From the NCBI GenBank assembly GCA_013365365.1, contig JABVXU010000040.1, forward strand, positions 1-64,000: DNA of 64,000 nucleotides, read 5' to 3'. Positions 11,490 through 19,941 of the stretch are shown here, one piece after another. The notes under the pieces were generated by a model. It had not been told where the DNA came from. It did not search any database and saw only the letters and a program-made list of their open reading frames with translations. The DNA is from Cruorifilaria tuberocauda. Its lineage: Eukaryota > Nematoda > Chromadorea > Rhabditida > Onchocercidae. Both the position numbers and the translations under genes were made by a program. The stretch's first letter is position 1. Each line of letters begins with the position of its first letter.

Positions 11490-12017
11490 ATGCTGGAGAT
11501 ATTCAATGCAACATTACTATTACTGCTAGTTATAGTTGCTATTTTTATAGTTCTTTCAAAACATTTAGTTGTAAGTAGCATTCTAATGTGCGTATTTAGC
11601 TCGCTTATCGCACTTATATACTTAGTTATGAACGCACCTGATGTTGCAATTACTGAAGCTTCAGTTGGTTCTGGACTTAGTACGGTTTTTATTTTTGCTA
11701 CACTCTCTCTGATAAAGAACCATAAAACAAACTTATCTTACGATCCTGTAAAGTTTTTTTTTATGTTGTTCTTAGCTGTAGGATTATCATACTTTATGAC
11801 TCAATTGCCAGATTTTGGCAGCTACGATGCTCCAATTCACTTGCATGCTGCCCCTTATTATATAGAAAATACTGAAAAAATCGCTGGTGTTTCTAATATA
11901 GTAACAGTCATTTTAGCAAGCTTCCGTGGTTATGATACATTTATAGAAACTACAGTAGTTTTTACCGCAGCACTTTGTATAATATTAACATTAAAAGAAG
12001 AAAAAGAAGGTGATTAA
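11490..12017 (+). CDS. DUF4040 / MrpA C-terminal-like membrane subunit of the Mrp antiporter
   Basis: Inner-membrane protein of 175 aa. Its hallmark is YLVMNAPDVAITEASVGSG followed by STVFIFATL, the DUF4040 motif found in MbhD-like proteins and in the C-terminal part of MrpA. Here it is a separate gene rather than part of a large MrpA. Several helices are visible, plus a soluble loop with HLHAAPYYIENTEK and a C-terminal anchor. The next gene (mrpB) overlaps its end by eight bases. In the assembled antiporter this piece presumably docks beside the proton channel subunits encoded elsewhere. Confidence 0.85.
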   Translation: MLEIFNATLLLLLVIVAIFIVLSKHLVVSSILMCVFSSLIALIYLVMNAPDVAITEASVGSGLSTVFIFATLSLIKNHKTNLSYDPVKFFFMLFLAVGLSYFMTQLPDFGSYDAPIHLHAAPYYIENTEKIAGVSNIVTVILASFRGYDTFIETTVVFTAALCIILTLKEEKEGD

Positions 12018-12426
12018 GGATCCAGTATTAAATACAGTGACATTTTTGATGGTACCTTTCATTATTCTGTTTGCTTTGTATATACAATTTCATGGTGAAT
12101 ACACTCCAGGTGGAGGATTTCAAGCAGGTATAATCATTGCTTCTGGAATAATATTATATTCAATGTTATTCGGTATATCTACAACTCTAAAAGCAGTACC
12201 TTACCATGTAATTAAGTTCATTAATATATTAGGCATTCTAATTTATGGAGGAACAGGTATCGTAACAATCTTACTTGGTAAGAACTTCTTGTCTTACAAC
12301 ATATTGTTAGCTAACAGCGTCTCTGGTCAAAAACTTGGTATTTTTTTAGTGGAATTAGGTGTGACATTTACTGTTTGCTGCTCTATGCTTATTATATACA
12401 TAAGTTTTGCTCATAAAAAAAAATAA
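12010..12426 (+). CDS. mrpB: Monovalent cation/proton antiporter subunit MrpB/MnhB
   Basis: Mrp antiporter subunit B, 138 aa, with a GTG start that overlaps the previous stop by eight bases. The family block FHGEYTPGGGFQAGIIIASG is complete and diagnostic. Four hydrophobic segments can be seen. The stop overlaps the start of mrpC by one base (TAATG), indicating translational coupling across the cluster. Confidence 0.94.
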   Translation: MIKDPVLNTVTFLMVPFIILFALYIQFHGEYTPGGGFQAGIIIASGIILYSMLFGISTTLKAVPYHVIKFINILGILIYGGTGIVTILLGKNFLSYNILLANSVSGQKLGIFLVELGVTFTVCCSMLIIYISFAHKKK

Positions 12427-12752
12427 TGATTTCATACAACTACATAATTATTATTATATTAATGATACTAGGTTTATACATCACTGTAAGTGATAAAAAC
12501 TTAATTAAAAAAATGATAGGGATAAGTATTTTTCAAGCATCTGTTTTATTATTTTACATATCTTTAGGATATGTAAAAAACTCTTTGCCACCTATACTGG
12601 TATCAAGTTTTCATTTATACAGCAACCCTATACCACATGTCTTAATGCTTACTGCTATAGTAGTTGGAATTGCATCATTTTCAGTTGGATTATCCATAGC
12701 AATAAAAATAGAAGAAAAATATGGAACAATTAATCAAGATAAGTATATGTAA
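12426..12752 (+). CDS. mrpC: Monovalent cation/proton antiporter subunit MrpC/MnhC (NuoK-like)
   Basis: Three-helix membrane subunit, 108 aa, homologous to NuoK of complex I. Signatures are KKMIGISIFQASVLLFYI, then a loop with NSLPPIL, and PHVLMLTAIVVGIASFSVGLS. It closes the Mrp cluster. mrpD, the full-length MrpA antiporter subunit and mrpE are not adjacent; rpoD follows about 110 bases later. The remaining subunits must be elsewhere if the complex works. Confidence 0.92.
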   Translation: MISYNYIIIIILMILGLYITVSDKNLIKKMIGISIFQASVLLFYISLGYVKNSLPPILVSSFHLYSNPIPHVLMLTAIVVGIASFSVGLSIAIKIEEKYGTINQDKYM

Positions 12753-12861
12753 ATTAGCAGTATTTTAAATTATATGAGTAACAAACATCCAAAAGCTAAA
12801 CCATAGCCTACTTGCTGTAGGTTTATTTACTAATAGTAATAACATTTTAATTGCAAGGGTA

Positions 12862-14787
12862 ATGATGTCAACTATTAATAATGAAGAAGGGAAGAAAAAG
12901 ATCATCAGAGATCTAGTAACCAAAAGTATAAGGAAAGGCGGTTTTATTACTTTTGATGATATTAATGAAAAATTATCAGACGAAAACTTTTCGTCTGATT
13001 TTATAGATGATACTATATCCCTGCTGCAAGATTCAGGAATTAGCATACTTGAAAGTAGCGAAGACGAAGAGGAGACTCATTCTAGTAATGATGACAGTAA
13101 ACTGGATGACGAGGATACATTATCAAATGCTACTACAACTTTAATACAAAACGATGATCCTGTAAGAGTTTATCTACAGGATATGAGCTCTGTGAAACTT
13201 TTATCAAGAACGGATGAGATCACAATAGCAAAGAAAATTGAATCTGAAAAGCATAACATGTTGCGTGCAATAATTGAAACATCAGTAACATTAAGAATGA
13301 TAAAGGCATGGCGTGATGATTTGAGCAATGGAGTTATCTCACTGAGAGAAATCATAGATTTAGATGCGATTTATAACTCTGATTTTAATGTAATACCTAA
13401 AGAAGATGCTAAAGAAAGTGTTGAAAATATCGAGGACTCAGATAATATTTCTGAAGATAACGAAGCTGATAATAAAAAAGATGACAATGATCAAGAAAGA
13501 GACAATGAAGATATAAGTCCAACAAACTTAAATGTTTCCATTTTAGAAATGGAAAATGACTTATTGCCTAAGGTCATAGTTGCACTGGATGAGATAATTG
13601 CTTTGGCAAATAAAGCATTTGCATTAAGGAAAAATTCTTCTAGTGAATTTGCATACAAAGACTTATATAATCAAATATGGTTCACAACTCTACAAATTAA
13701 GTTAAGTGACGCTGCTGCTGCCAAAATCACACAAAAACTCTACTCTATAAATAAGTCCATCCTTCTTGAAGAGGCTAATCTTATTTCTGAGGCTAAAAAA
13801 TATGACATTGACAGGGAAAGTTTCTATAAAGTTTATAATGATATATTGTTAAAGTATGGATTAAAAAACGTAAATCTTTCAAAAATTGATAGCAACTTAC
13901 CTTCTCTTAAAGATGGACTGAAAAATAAGTTCACAAGGTTTATAGATGATAATTCAGAACATATAATTAATACTTTAAATAACATAAAGCAGCATATACA
14001 GGAAGATAATATACAAGAATTTAAGCAATTAATCAAAAGGATACAAAAACATGAACGAGAAGTTTCCGAAGCAAAACAGGAAATGATCAAAGCTAATTTA
14101 AGACTAGTAGTTTCCATTGCTAAAAAATACTCAAACAGAGGTCTTGCCTTGCTTGATTTGATACAAGAAGGCAATATTGGCCTCATGAAGGCTGTTGATA
14201 AGTTTGATTATAAACGTGGATACAAATTTTCAACTTATGGAACTTGGTGGGTGAGACAATCAATTACTAGAGCAATACCAGAACAGTCCAAAGTAGTTAG
14301 GATACCGGTACACATGGTTGAAATTATTAGCAAAATTAATAGAACACTAAGAAAGTTGACTCATGAAATGGAAAGAGAGCCTACATTAGAAGAATTAAGT
14401 ATGGAACTTGGTATTCCATTAGAAAGAATACGTAAAGTCATGAAAATAGCAAGAGATCCAATAAGTCTTGAAGCTCCAACAGGAAAAGATGAAAGTAGCA
14501 CTTTTGGTGATTGTATAGAAGATAAGCGGGTCTCAAAACCAGAAGATGCTGCGATACTTGCCGACTTACGAGGCATTACAACCAATGTTCTTGCAACTTT
14601 GACTCCAAAGGAAGAGAGAATTCTAAGAATGCGCTTTGGCCTTGGTAAAGACGGGAAGGAACATACATTAGAAGAAGTAGGAAGGATCTTTAATGTAACA
14701 CGTGAGAGAATTAGGCAAATAGAGGCTAAAGCCCTGCGCAAATTGAAGCACCCAAGTCGAGCTAGAAAACTCAGAGGGTTCTTTTGA
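12862..14787 (+). CDS. rpoD: RNA polymerase primary sigma factor, sigma-70
   Basis: Housekeeping sigma factor, 641 aa. An acidic N-terminal region 1.1 is followed by region 1.2 ([19 protein letters not shown]), and a long acidic non-conserved insert (about residues 170-240). Region 2 begins at [18 protein letters not shown] and continues [19 protein letters not shown] and [20 protein letters not shown]. Region 4 ends in the helix-turn-helix [20 protein letters not shown]. Two ATGs stand in tandem at 12862 and 12865; either could start. The essential promoter-binding residues look unbroken. It lies downstream of the Mrp cluster with a gap of about 110 bases. Confidence 0.97.
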   Translation: MMSTINNEEGKKKIIRDLVTKSIRKGGFITFDDINEKLSDENFSSDFIDDTISLLQDSGISILESSEDEEETHSSNDDSKLDDEDTLSNATTTLIQNDDPVRVYLQDMSSVKLLSRTDEITIAKKIESEKHNMLRAIIETSVTLRMIKAWRDDLSNGVISLREIIDLDAIYNSDFNVIPKEDAKESVENIEDSDNISEDNEADNKKDDNDQERDNEDISPTNLNVSILEMENDLLPKVIVALDEIIALANKAFALRKNSSSEFAYKDLYNQIWFTTLQIKLSDAAAAKITQKLYSINKSILLEEANLISEAKKYDIDRESFYKVYNDILLKYGLKNVNLSKIDSNLPSLKDGLKNKFTRFIDDNSEHIINTLNNIKQHIQEDNIQEFKQLIKRIQKHEREVSEAKQEMIKANLRLVVSIAKKYSNRGLALLDLIQEGNIGLMKAVDKFDYKRGYKFSTYGTWWVRQSITRAIPEQSKVVRIPVHMVEIISKINRTLRKLTHEMEREPTLEELSMELGIPLERIRKVMKIARDPISLEAPTGKDESSTFGDCIEDKRVSKPEDAAILADLRGITTNVLATLTPKEERILRMRFGLGKDGKEHTLEEVGRIFNVTRERIRQIEAKALRKLKHPSRARKLRGFF

Positions 14788-15997
14788 GGAAATATGTAAT
14801 TAATTTTACAATTATGATTAAATCTGTAACACCTTCCTAGTATCTCTAACAATTTTAATGTTATGAGTTATGTATGTATCCTGCTAATATAGAGTGAAGA
14901 AACGGATCAGAGATAAAGAAAATATAATTTATAATTAAATATGAGCTTTTCTATAGTTTATGTTGCTTAACTCTCTAATGAAAAAATCTTACACGTAAAA
15001 ATGCGCCTAAAAATTATCTGTCGACTAAGCTTAACAGATGTAAACTTTGTGAGTGGTATAGAACTCACACGCACAAAACACAATCCTATATAGCATATTC
15101 ATAACTATATAGATAGATAACTAGATCTCCTAACGCTATGAGGAAAAGTTTATATAGTTATGAATAAGTGTTTTTTCTGTAATTCAGAAATTAAATTTCA
15201 CTTATCTTTTAGATATATATCTTCATTACAGGTCTAAATTTATCTAATTATATTTAGTATTTGACTATGTATGCAATTAACCAATTAACTTTTTAAAATC
15301 CATTTAGTACTTAGTCAATTCCTCATTAGATATAGTAAGATACCTGCCTAACGATAGAAAACTCAAGTAGAAATATAGTAAAAATGTAGTAATATACCTG
15401 ATATTTTTGATCTTGAGTATGAATGGATATGTTTCAATCTAACTGAAGAACAAATTTATATATTATACATAGATTTTTGCATATAGTTAAAGCTCGCTCA
15501 ATTCTAAGCATAGAGTGTGAGATTCTCCTTAAAATTTATTAAGACAATAAAAACCTAAGAATAAACGGGTGTTTCCTTGTCAGAACAATTATCAGTTAGG
15601 GTCACCTTAAAGATGAAGCTTGTAAACTGTGGATCACATGTGTTAGAATTATTTGCATGACATTTTGAATTCTTTACTTGGAACAGTAAGATTCACCGAA
15701 AGATAGAGCATTTAGCTCATCTTACAGTTTAAATAAAATGTTTTTTTGCTGCTGACCAGTACAAAAGTTGTCTTAATCTTTCGTTAATAGCAGAGTGTAT
15801 TGTAGATAGGAGAAGTAGGTAAATATAGAAGAGCTTCTATTTTATTAGGTAAAGCAGGAATGCGGAGAAAATGAACTAATAAATTTCTTCTTGGTAAAAA
15901 TTAGCTCTTATTGAGAGATGATGATTAATTTACCAGAACAAAGTTAACTTTTACAACAATTTGAGCTATAATTCAATAGCATAGTAGGCAATCGCAA
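14788..15997. other. 1.2-kb gene-free stretch between rpoD and tsaD
   Basis: No reading frame of interest and no tRNA, tmRNA, RNase P or SRP RNA signature was recognised on either strand. Two inverted repeats are present: the 16-bp perfect one at 15096-15166 (listed separately), and ACTCAAG at 15361-15367 with CTTGAGT at 15412-15418. The rest looks like decayed sequence. Confidence 0.5.
15096..15166. repeat. 16-bp perfect inverted repeat
   Basis: TATTCATAACTATATA (15096-15111) is the exact reverse complement of TATATAGTTATGAATA (15151-15166). The 39-base centre allows a few more wobble pairs next to the stem. It lies in gene-free DNA about 310 bases after rpoD. It could form a long hairpin in RNA. 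It is too far from rpoD to be an obvious intrinsic terminator, and no T run follows. Confidence 0.55.
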
Positions 15998-17005
15998 ATG
16001 AAAACTATTTTAGCTATTGAAACAAGCTGTGATGAAACTGCAGTAGTAGTTGTGAATAGCACTAAGCAAGTTCTTGCTCATGAAATGCTTTCTCAAACAG
16101 AGCATAGAAAATATGGTGGTGTAATCCCTGAAATTGCTTCACGTATCCACATGGAATATTTGAATATTCTAATAAAAAGTGCTGTGAATAAGTCTAATAT
16201 TGATTTCTGTGATTTGGATGCAGTTGCTGCTACAGCAGGACCAGGACTTATAGGTGGGTTAATAGTTGGTACGATGATGGCTAAAGCGATTGCACATGTA
16301 ATAGAAAAGCCGTTTATTGCTGTTAATCACTTAGAAGCACATGCATTGGTTATTAGGTTGCTTTATGAAGTTAAATTCCCATTTTTAGTTCTATTGATAT
16401 CAGGTGGCCACTGTCAATTTTTGATTGTGCAGGACGTAGGTAAATATATTAAATTGGGTGAGACGCTAGATGATTCATTAGGGGAAGCTTTTGATAAGGT
16501 TGCTAAAATGCTTGGGTTAAGCTATCCAGGTGGACCATTAATAGAAGAGTTAGCTAAGAAAGGAGATGGTACGAGATTTAAATTTCCAAGAGCAATGATT
16601 AAACGTCCAGGGTGTGATTTCTCTTTTTCTGGAGTCAAAACAGCAGTAAAAAACTTGGTGCAGAAGCTTGAGATGAATGAACAAGATATGTATGATATAT
16701 GTGCTTCGTTTCAAGGATGTATTAGCGAGATACTACTCGATAGAATTAAAAATGCAGTTGTTATGGCTGCATCTTTCAATGTTAAGATCAACGATTTTGT
16801 AGTTACTGGTGGAGTTGCAGCAAATGATTTTTTGAGAGGGGAATTAAAAAAGTACGTAAGTTTAAACATATTTTTCCCCCCAAATAGCCTATGTACAGAC
16901 AATGCAATAATGGTTGGGTGGACAGGAATTGAAAGATTAAAGAAAAACTATATAGATACTCTCAATTTTGTGCCAAGGCCAAAGTGGGAGTTGGAAAATT
17001 ATTAA
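15998..17005 (+). CDS. tsaD: tRNA N6-adenosine threonylcarbamoyltransferase TsaD
   Basis: Transfers threonylcarbamoyl from TC-AMP to A37 of tRNAs that read ANN codons. The protein is 335 aa, the usual length. The ASKHA nucleotide-binding start ILAIETSCDETAVVVV is clear, and the iron-binding HxExH motif reads NHLEAHAL. Also visible are LISGGHCQFLIV, GEAFDKVAKMLGL, YPGGPLIEEL and the C-terminal VVTGGVAANDFLR. The partner genes tsaB, tsaC and tsaE are not in the window. It stands alone in the plus direction. Confidence 0.97.
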   Translation: MKTILAIETSCDETAVVVVNSTKQVLAHEMLSQTEHRKYGGVIPEIASRIHMEYLNILIKSAVNKSNIDFCDLDAVAATAGPGLIGGLIVGTMMAKAIAHVIEKPFIAVNHLEAHALVIRLLYEVKFPFLVLLISGGHCQFLIVQDVGKYIKLGETLDDSLGEAFDKVAKMLGLSYPGGPLIEELAKKGDGTRFKFPRAMIKRPGCDFSFSGVKTAVKNLVQKLEMNEQDMYDICASFQGCISEILLDRIKNAVVMAASFNVKINDFVVTGGVAANDFLRGELKKYVSLNIFFPPNSLCTDNAIMVGWTGIERLKKNYIDTLNFVPRPKWELENY

Positions 17006-17176
17006 AAACTTTATTACTAGATTAGGGAGGAAAATCTACCTCTTTGTGATTATCCTTGATTAAATTTTCTATTTATGTATATTAATGTCTTATTAACTCT
17101 AGGTTAACTAGCCTTTATTAATATCTTTACAATAAGCATTTTTTATAGTTCCTATGATTAAGTCAAAAGGGAGATT

Positions 17177-18898
17177 GTGGAAGTTACCTTATCGATAAAA
17201 AAAGAATTGAGGCAAAGTGTTCTATATATTTGCTTAGAAAAGTGTAAAAGTGCATTTTGGTTCATCTTTTGGTTCAGCTCTGCAATTAATTTATTAATGT
17301 TATTCTTGCCACTTTACACTTCTCAAGTGCTTGATCGTGTGATATCAAGCGGAAGCATATCTACGCTAGTCATGCTGACAATTATTACAATATCTGCCTT
17401 TGCATGTTCTGCAATGCTTGAAACTTGTCGATACTTAGCAATGGCAAAAATCGGTGATTGGATCGATAAAACTGTAACACCAGACTTAATAGTAAGATCA
17501 ATTAGATTAACATCAGTGCAGAGCTCAGCTTCTAGTGGTGAAGCAATGAGAGACCTAGGAGTGATAAAAAATTTCATTATAGGGAATGGTATATTTTCAC
17601 TGTTTGATACCCCTTGGTCATTGATTTACCTTATTGTAGTCTTTATGATACATACCTCTACTGGGTTTATAGCTGTTGCTGGAATTGTTATATTGATTTT
17701 TATGGCAATATGGAATGAACTTGCCACTAAACGTATATTACAGGAAGTTAACGAAGAAACTATACGAAATATCAATGCCATAGATGTTGCGACAAGAAAT
17801 GCAGAAGTAGTCGAAGCTATGGGTATGTCAGAATCCATAGTTTCTGATTGGTGTAAACGAAATGATCATAATCGCATGATGCAAGTCAAAGCACAAAATC
17901 GTTCTAATATAATTACTGGAATTACCAAGTTTTTGCGTTCTACTTTGCAGATATCAGTCATCGGAACAGGTGCACTACTTGCAGTTACAGCTCATAAAAC
18001 TGCAGGTAGTATAATTGCTGCTTCTATCTTAATGAGCAGGATATTAGCTCCATTTGATGCAGCAGTACATACTTGGAAGTTTTTAAATCAAGCCATAATG
18101 TCATATGGTAGGTTGCAAAGACTTATATTAGCATCTCCAAAAAGGGAACAAACTCTAGCTTTGCCAGAGCCTAAAGGAAAGTTGGAATTTGATAGAGTAT
18201 TTTTTACTCCATATGGGAGTAATAAACCAACGATAAAGGGTGTATCATTTGTGATAGAACCAGGAGATGTAGTTAGTGTTATAGGTGCAAGTGCTTCTGG
18301 TAAATCAACCATTGCAAAATTAGCTGTTGGTGTATGGAAACCTATATCTGGTGTAGTAAGATTAGATGGTGCTGATGTATACACTTGGAACAGAGAGAAT
18401 TTTGGTAACTATGTTGGTTACTTACCTCAAGATGTTGAATTATTTAATACTAGTGTTAAAGCTAATATTGCTCGTATGAGACTAGACCCAAATCCTGAAG
18501 AAATAATTAAAGCAGCAAAAATTGCAGGAATACACGAATTAATATTAAGTTTACCAAACGGGTATGATTCAACGATAGGAAGCTTTGGAGTAACACTCTC
18601 CGGTGGACAAAAACAGCTGCTTGGTCTTGCAAGAGCTTTCTATGGTAATACGAAGCTTTTAGTGCTTGATGAGCCAAATGCTAACTTGGACAATAATGGA
18701 GAAATTTGCTTGATCAAAGCAATTAATATTGCGAAAAAGCGAAATATCACTACTATAATAATAACTCATAAGCTTCTGTTATTATCATTAGTTGATAAGG
18801 TCATTCTTATGTCAGATGGTATTGTTCATGATATGGGTCCAAAAGATGAGGTTTTAAGTAAATTGGTTATTCCATCATCAAATGATGCAGAAGAGTAG
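17177..18898 (+). CDS. Type I secretion system ABC transporter (permease/ATPase, PrtD-like)
   Basis: Half-transporter of 573 aa that would export proteins or peptides with a membrane-fusion protein and TolC. The N-terminal membrane domain (about residues 25-310) includes LPLYTSQVLDRVISSGS, typical of the PrtD/HlyB exporter family. The ATPase domain has Walker A GASASGKST, the Q-loop in GYLPQDVELF, the signature LSGGQKQLLGLARAFY, Walker B LLVLDEPNANLD and the H-loop ITHK. There is no N-terminal C39 peptidase domain. The start is GTG at 17177, with an AAGGGAG ribosome-binding site just upstream. No membrane-fusion protein gene is adjacent. Known substrates of this class in related bacteria include ankyrin-type effectors; none is encoded here. 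Confidence 0.93.
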   Translation: MEVTLSIKKELRQSVLYICLEKCKSAFWFIFWFSSAINLLMLFLPLYTSQVLDRVISSGSISTLVMLTIITISAFACSAMLETCRYLAMAKIGDWIDKTVTPDLIVRSIRLTSVQSSASSGEAMRDLGVIKNFIIGNGIFSLFDTPWSLIYLIVVFMIHTSTGFIAVAGIVILIFMAIWNELATKRILQEVNEETIRNINAIDVATRNAEVVEAMGMSESIVSDWCKRNDHNRMMQVKAQNRSNIITGITKFLRSTLQISVIGTGALLAVTAHKTAGSIIAASILMSRILAPFDAAVHTWKFLNQAIMSYGRLQRLILASPKREQTLALPEPKGKLEFDRVFFTPYGSNKPTIKGVSFVIEPGDVVSVIGASASGKSTIAKLAVGVWKPISGVVRLDGADVYTWNRENFGNYVGYLPQDVELFNTSVKANIARMRLDPNPEEIIKAAKIAGIHELILSLPNGYDSTIGSFGVTLSGGQKQLLGLARAFYGNTKLLVLDEPNANLDNNGEICLIKAINIAKKRNITTIIITHKLLLLSLVDKVILMSDGIVHDMGPKDEVLSKLVIPSSNDAEE

Positions 18899-19305
18899 CC
18901 TTTAGTAAGTAATTAATTAGATAAGGAAAGTATGGCATTTCCCTTTGCTTTTACTTTAATCTCATTATTTACTAATATGATAATATAATCAGTTGTTTCT
19001 TGATGCCTAAGTGTAAATGAGTTTTTTCTTCACTCCCAACTTCTTAACATGCTATTTCCTTTGCAGAAGAAAGTTTCTATTTATAGCTGTTGTATTTAAT
19101 ATTGTAAGTACATAATATACTTAATTTAAATCAAAATGATGACCAGAAGATTATCTGTTATTTTCTTCCCTATTTATATTAATGTATTTGCTATGATTAT
19201 AGTTTCATAATACCTTTAAAATTTTCCAGCAAATAGAGTAATTAACACACTGATCTTACTCTCTGTTGTTGGTATCCTGCACACTCTGGTTTCTATATTT
19301 AACTT
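18899..19305. other. Gene-free stretch after the ABC exporter
   Basis: About 400 AT-rich bases between convergent genes. No reading frame, RNA gene or clear terminator hairpin was recognised. Confidence 0.45.
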
Positions 19306-19941
19306 TTACAGGATCTCATGTCTGCTTACTTTTGCTATTTTGCCCTTTATCTTCTGTAACTTTTCTTTTAACTCATCCTGAAAATTTTTATTGTTGCCTT
19401 TGAGTTTAGTAATAGAGAGATTTTTTTCTACAGTACTACCAATGGGGTTTCCGATTGGTGGGAGAGGTGGAGGCGGTGGTACATTGGTGCTTTGATGTAG
19501 CAAAGAAGGAGGAGATGACATAAACGTTGCACTCGAATTTTTACTTATAGTAATAGAAGGTGGCAATAGTGAAGAAGTTGATATACTAGTTATAGTAGAT
19601 TCCTTTAAGTCTGGAGCGGATAAAAATGGCAATATGCCTGTTGTCATTTGTGGTGTTTGTGTGCTAGCATCATTGATATTTTGTCTCTCTTTGATTAGAT
19701 TACAGGTGAACTCTTTATTATTTAGTATAGGGAGAATTGACCTAGAAAGATACATTGCTGAACTCAATGCAATTATTATAGAAATAGAAACAATTGTTGC
19801 ATAAAGTGGTGGTACTGCAGTGGAGCTATGAATTGCTAAGCTTATAGGGTAAATAAATATTCCAGTTGTGAGGACAGATGCACATAGCAAAGAAGTAGCA
19901 ATTGAATATTTTAATGAAGATGAAATTCTAGAAGTGCCCAT
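19306..19941 (-). CDS. Unrecognised membrane protein with a PPPPPLPP motif
   Basis: I do not recognise the family. The 211-aa protein has a serine-rich start, then two hydrophobic segments (about residues 12-36 and 45-68) separated by a short loop. A Ser/Thr/Pro-rich stretch (about 90-150) follows. Then comes VPPPPPLPPIGNPIG at residues 154-168, and a lysine-rich helical tail (about 170-211) with DELKEKLQKIKGKIAKV. Polyproline PPPPPLPP is a classic ligand for profilin, SH3 or EVH1-type modules of eukaryotic hosts. The tail faintly resembles a WH2-like amphipathic helix, but the spacing is not canonical. The layout (membrane anchor plus exposed proline-rich tail) recalls bacterial host-interaction proteins; this is inference only. 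Codon use and AT content look like the neighbours. Confidence 0.7.
   Translation of the reverse strand: MGTSRISSSLKYSIATSLLCASVLTTGIFIYPISLAIHSSTAVPPLYATIVSISIIIALSSAMYLSRSILPILNNKEFTCNLIKERQNINDASTQTPQMTTGILPFLSAPDLKESTITSISTSSLLPPSITISKNSSATFMSSPPSLLHQSTNVPPPPPLPPIGNPIGSTVEKNLSITKLKGNNKNFQDELKEKLQKIKGKIAKVSRHEIL

Noticed and set aside
15361..15418. ACTCAAG/CTTGAGT inverted repeat, same arms as the hairpin after rpoC
   Set aside because: Seven-base arms over a 44-base loop in AT-rich DNA; the likeness to 1953-1990 is limited to the seven bases and probably chance.
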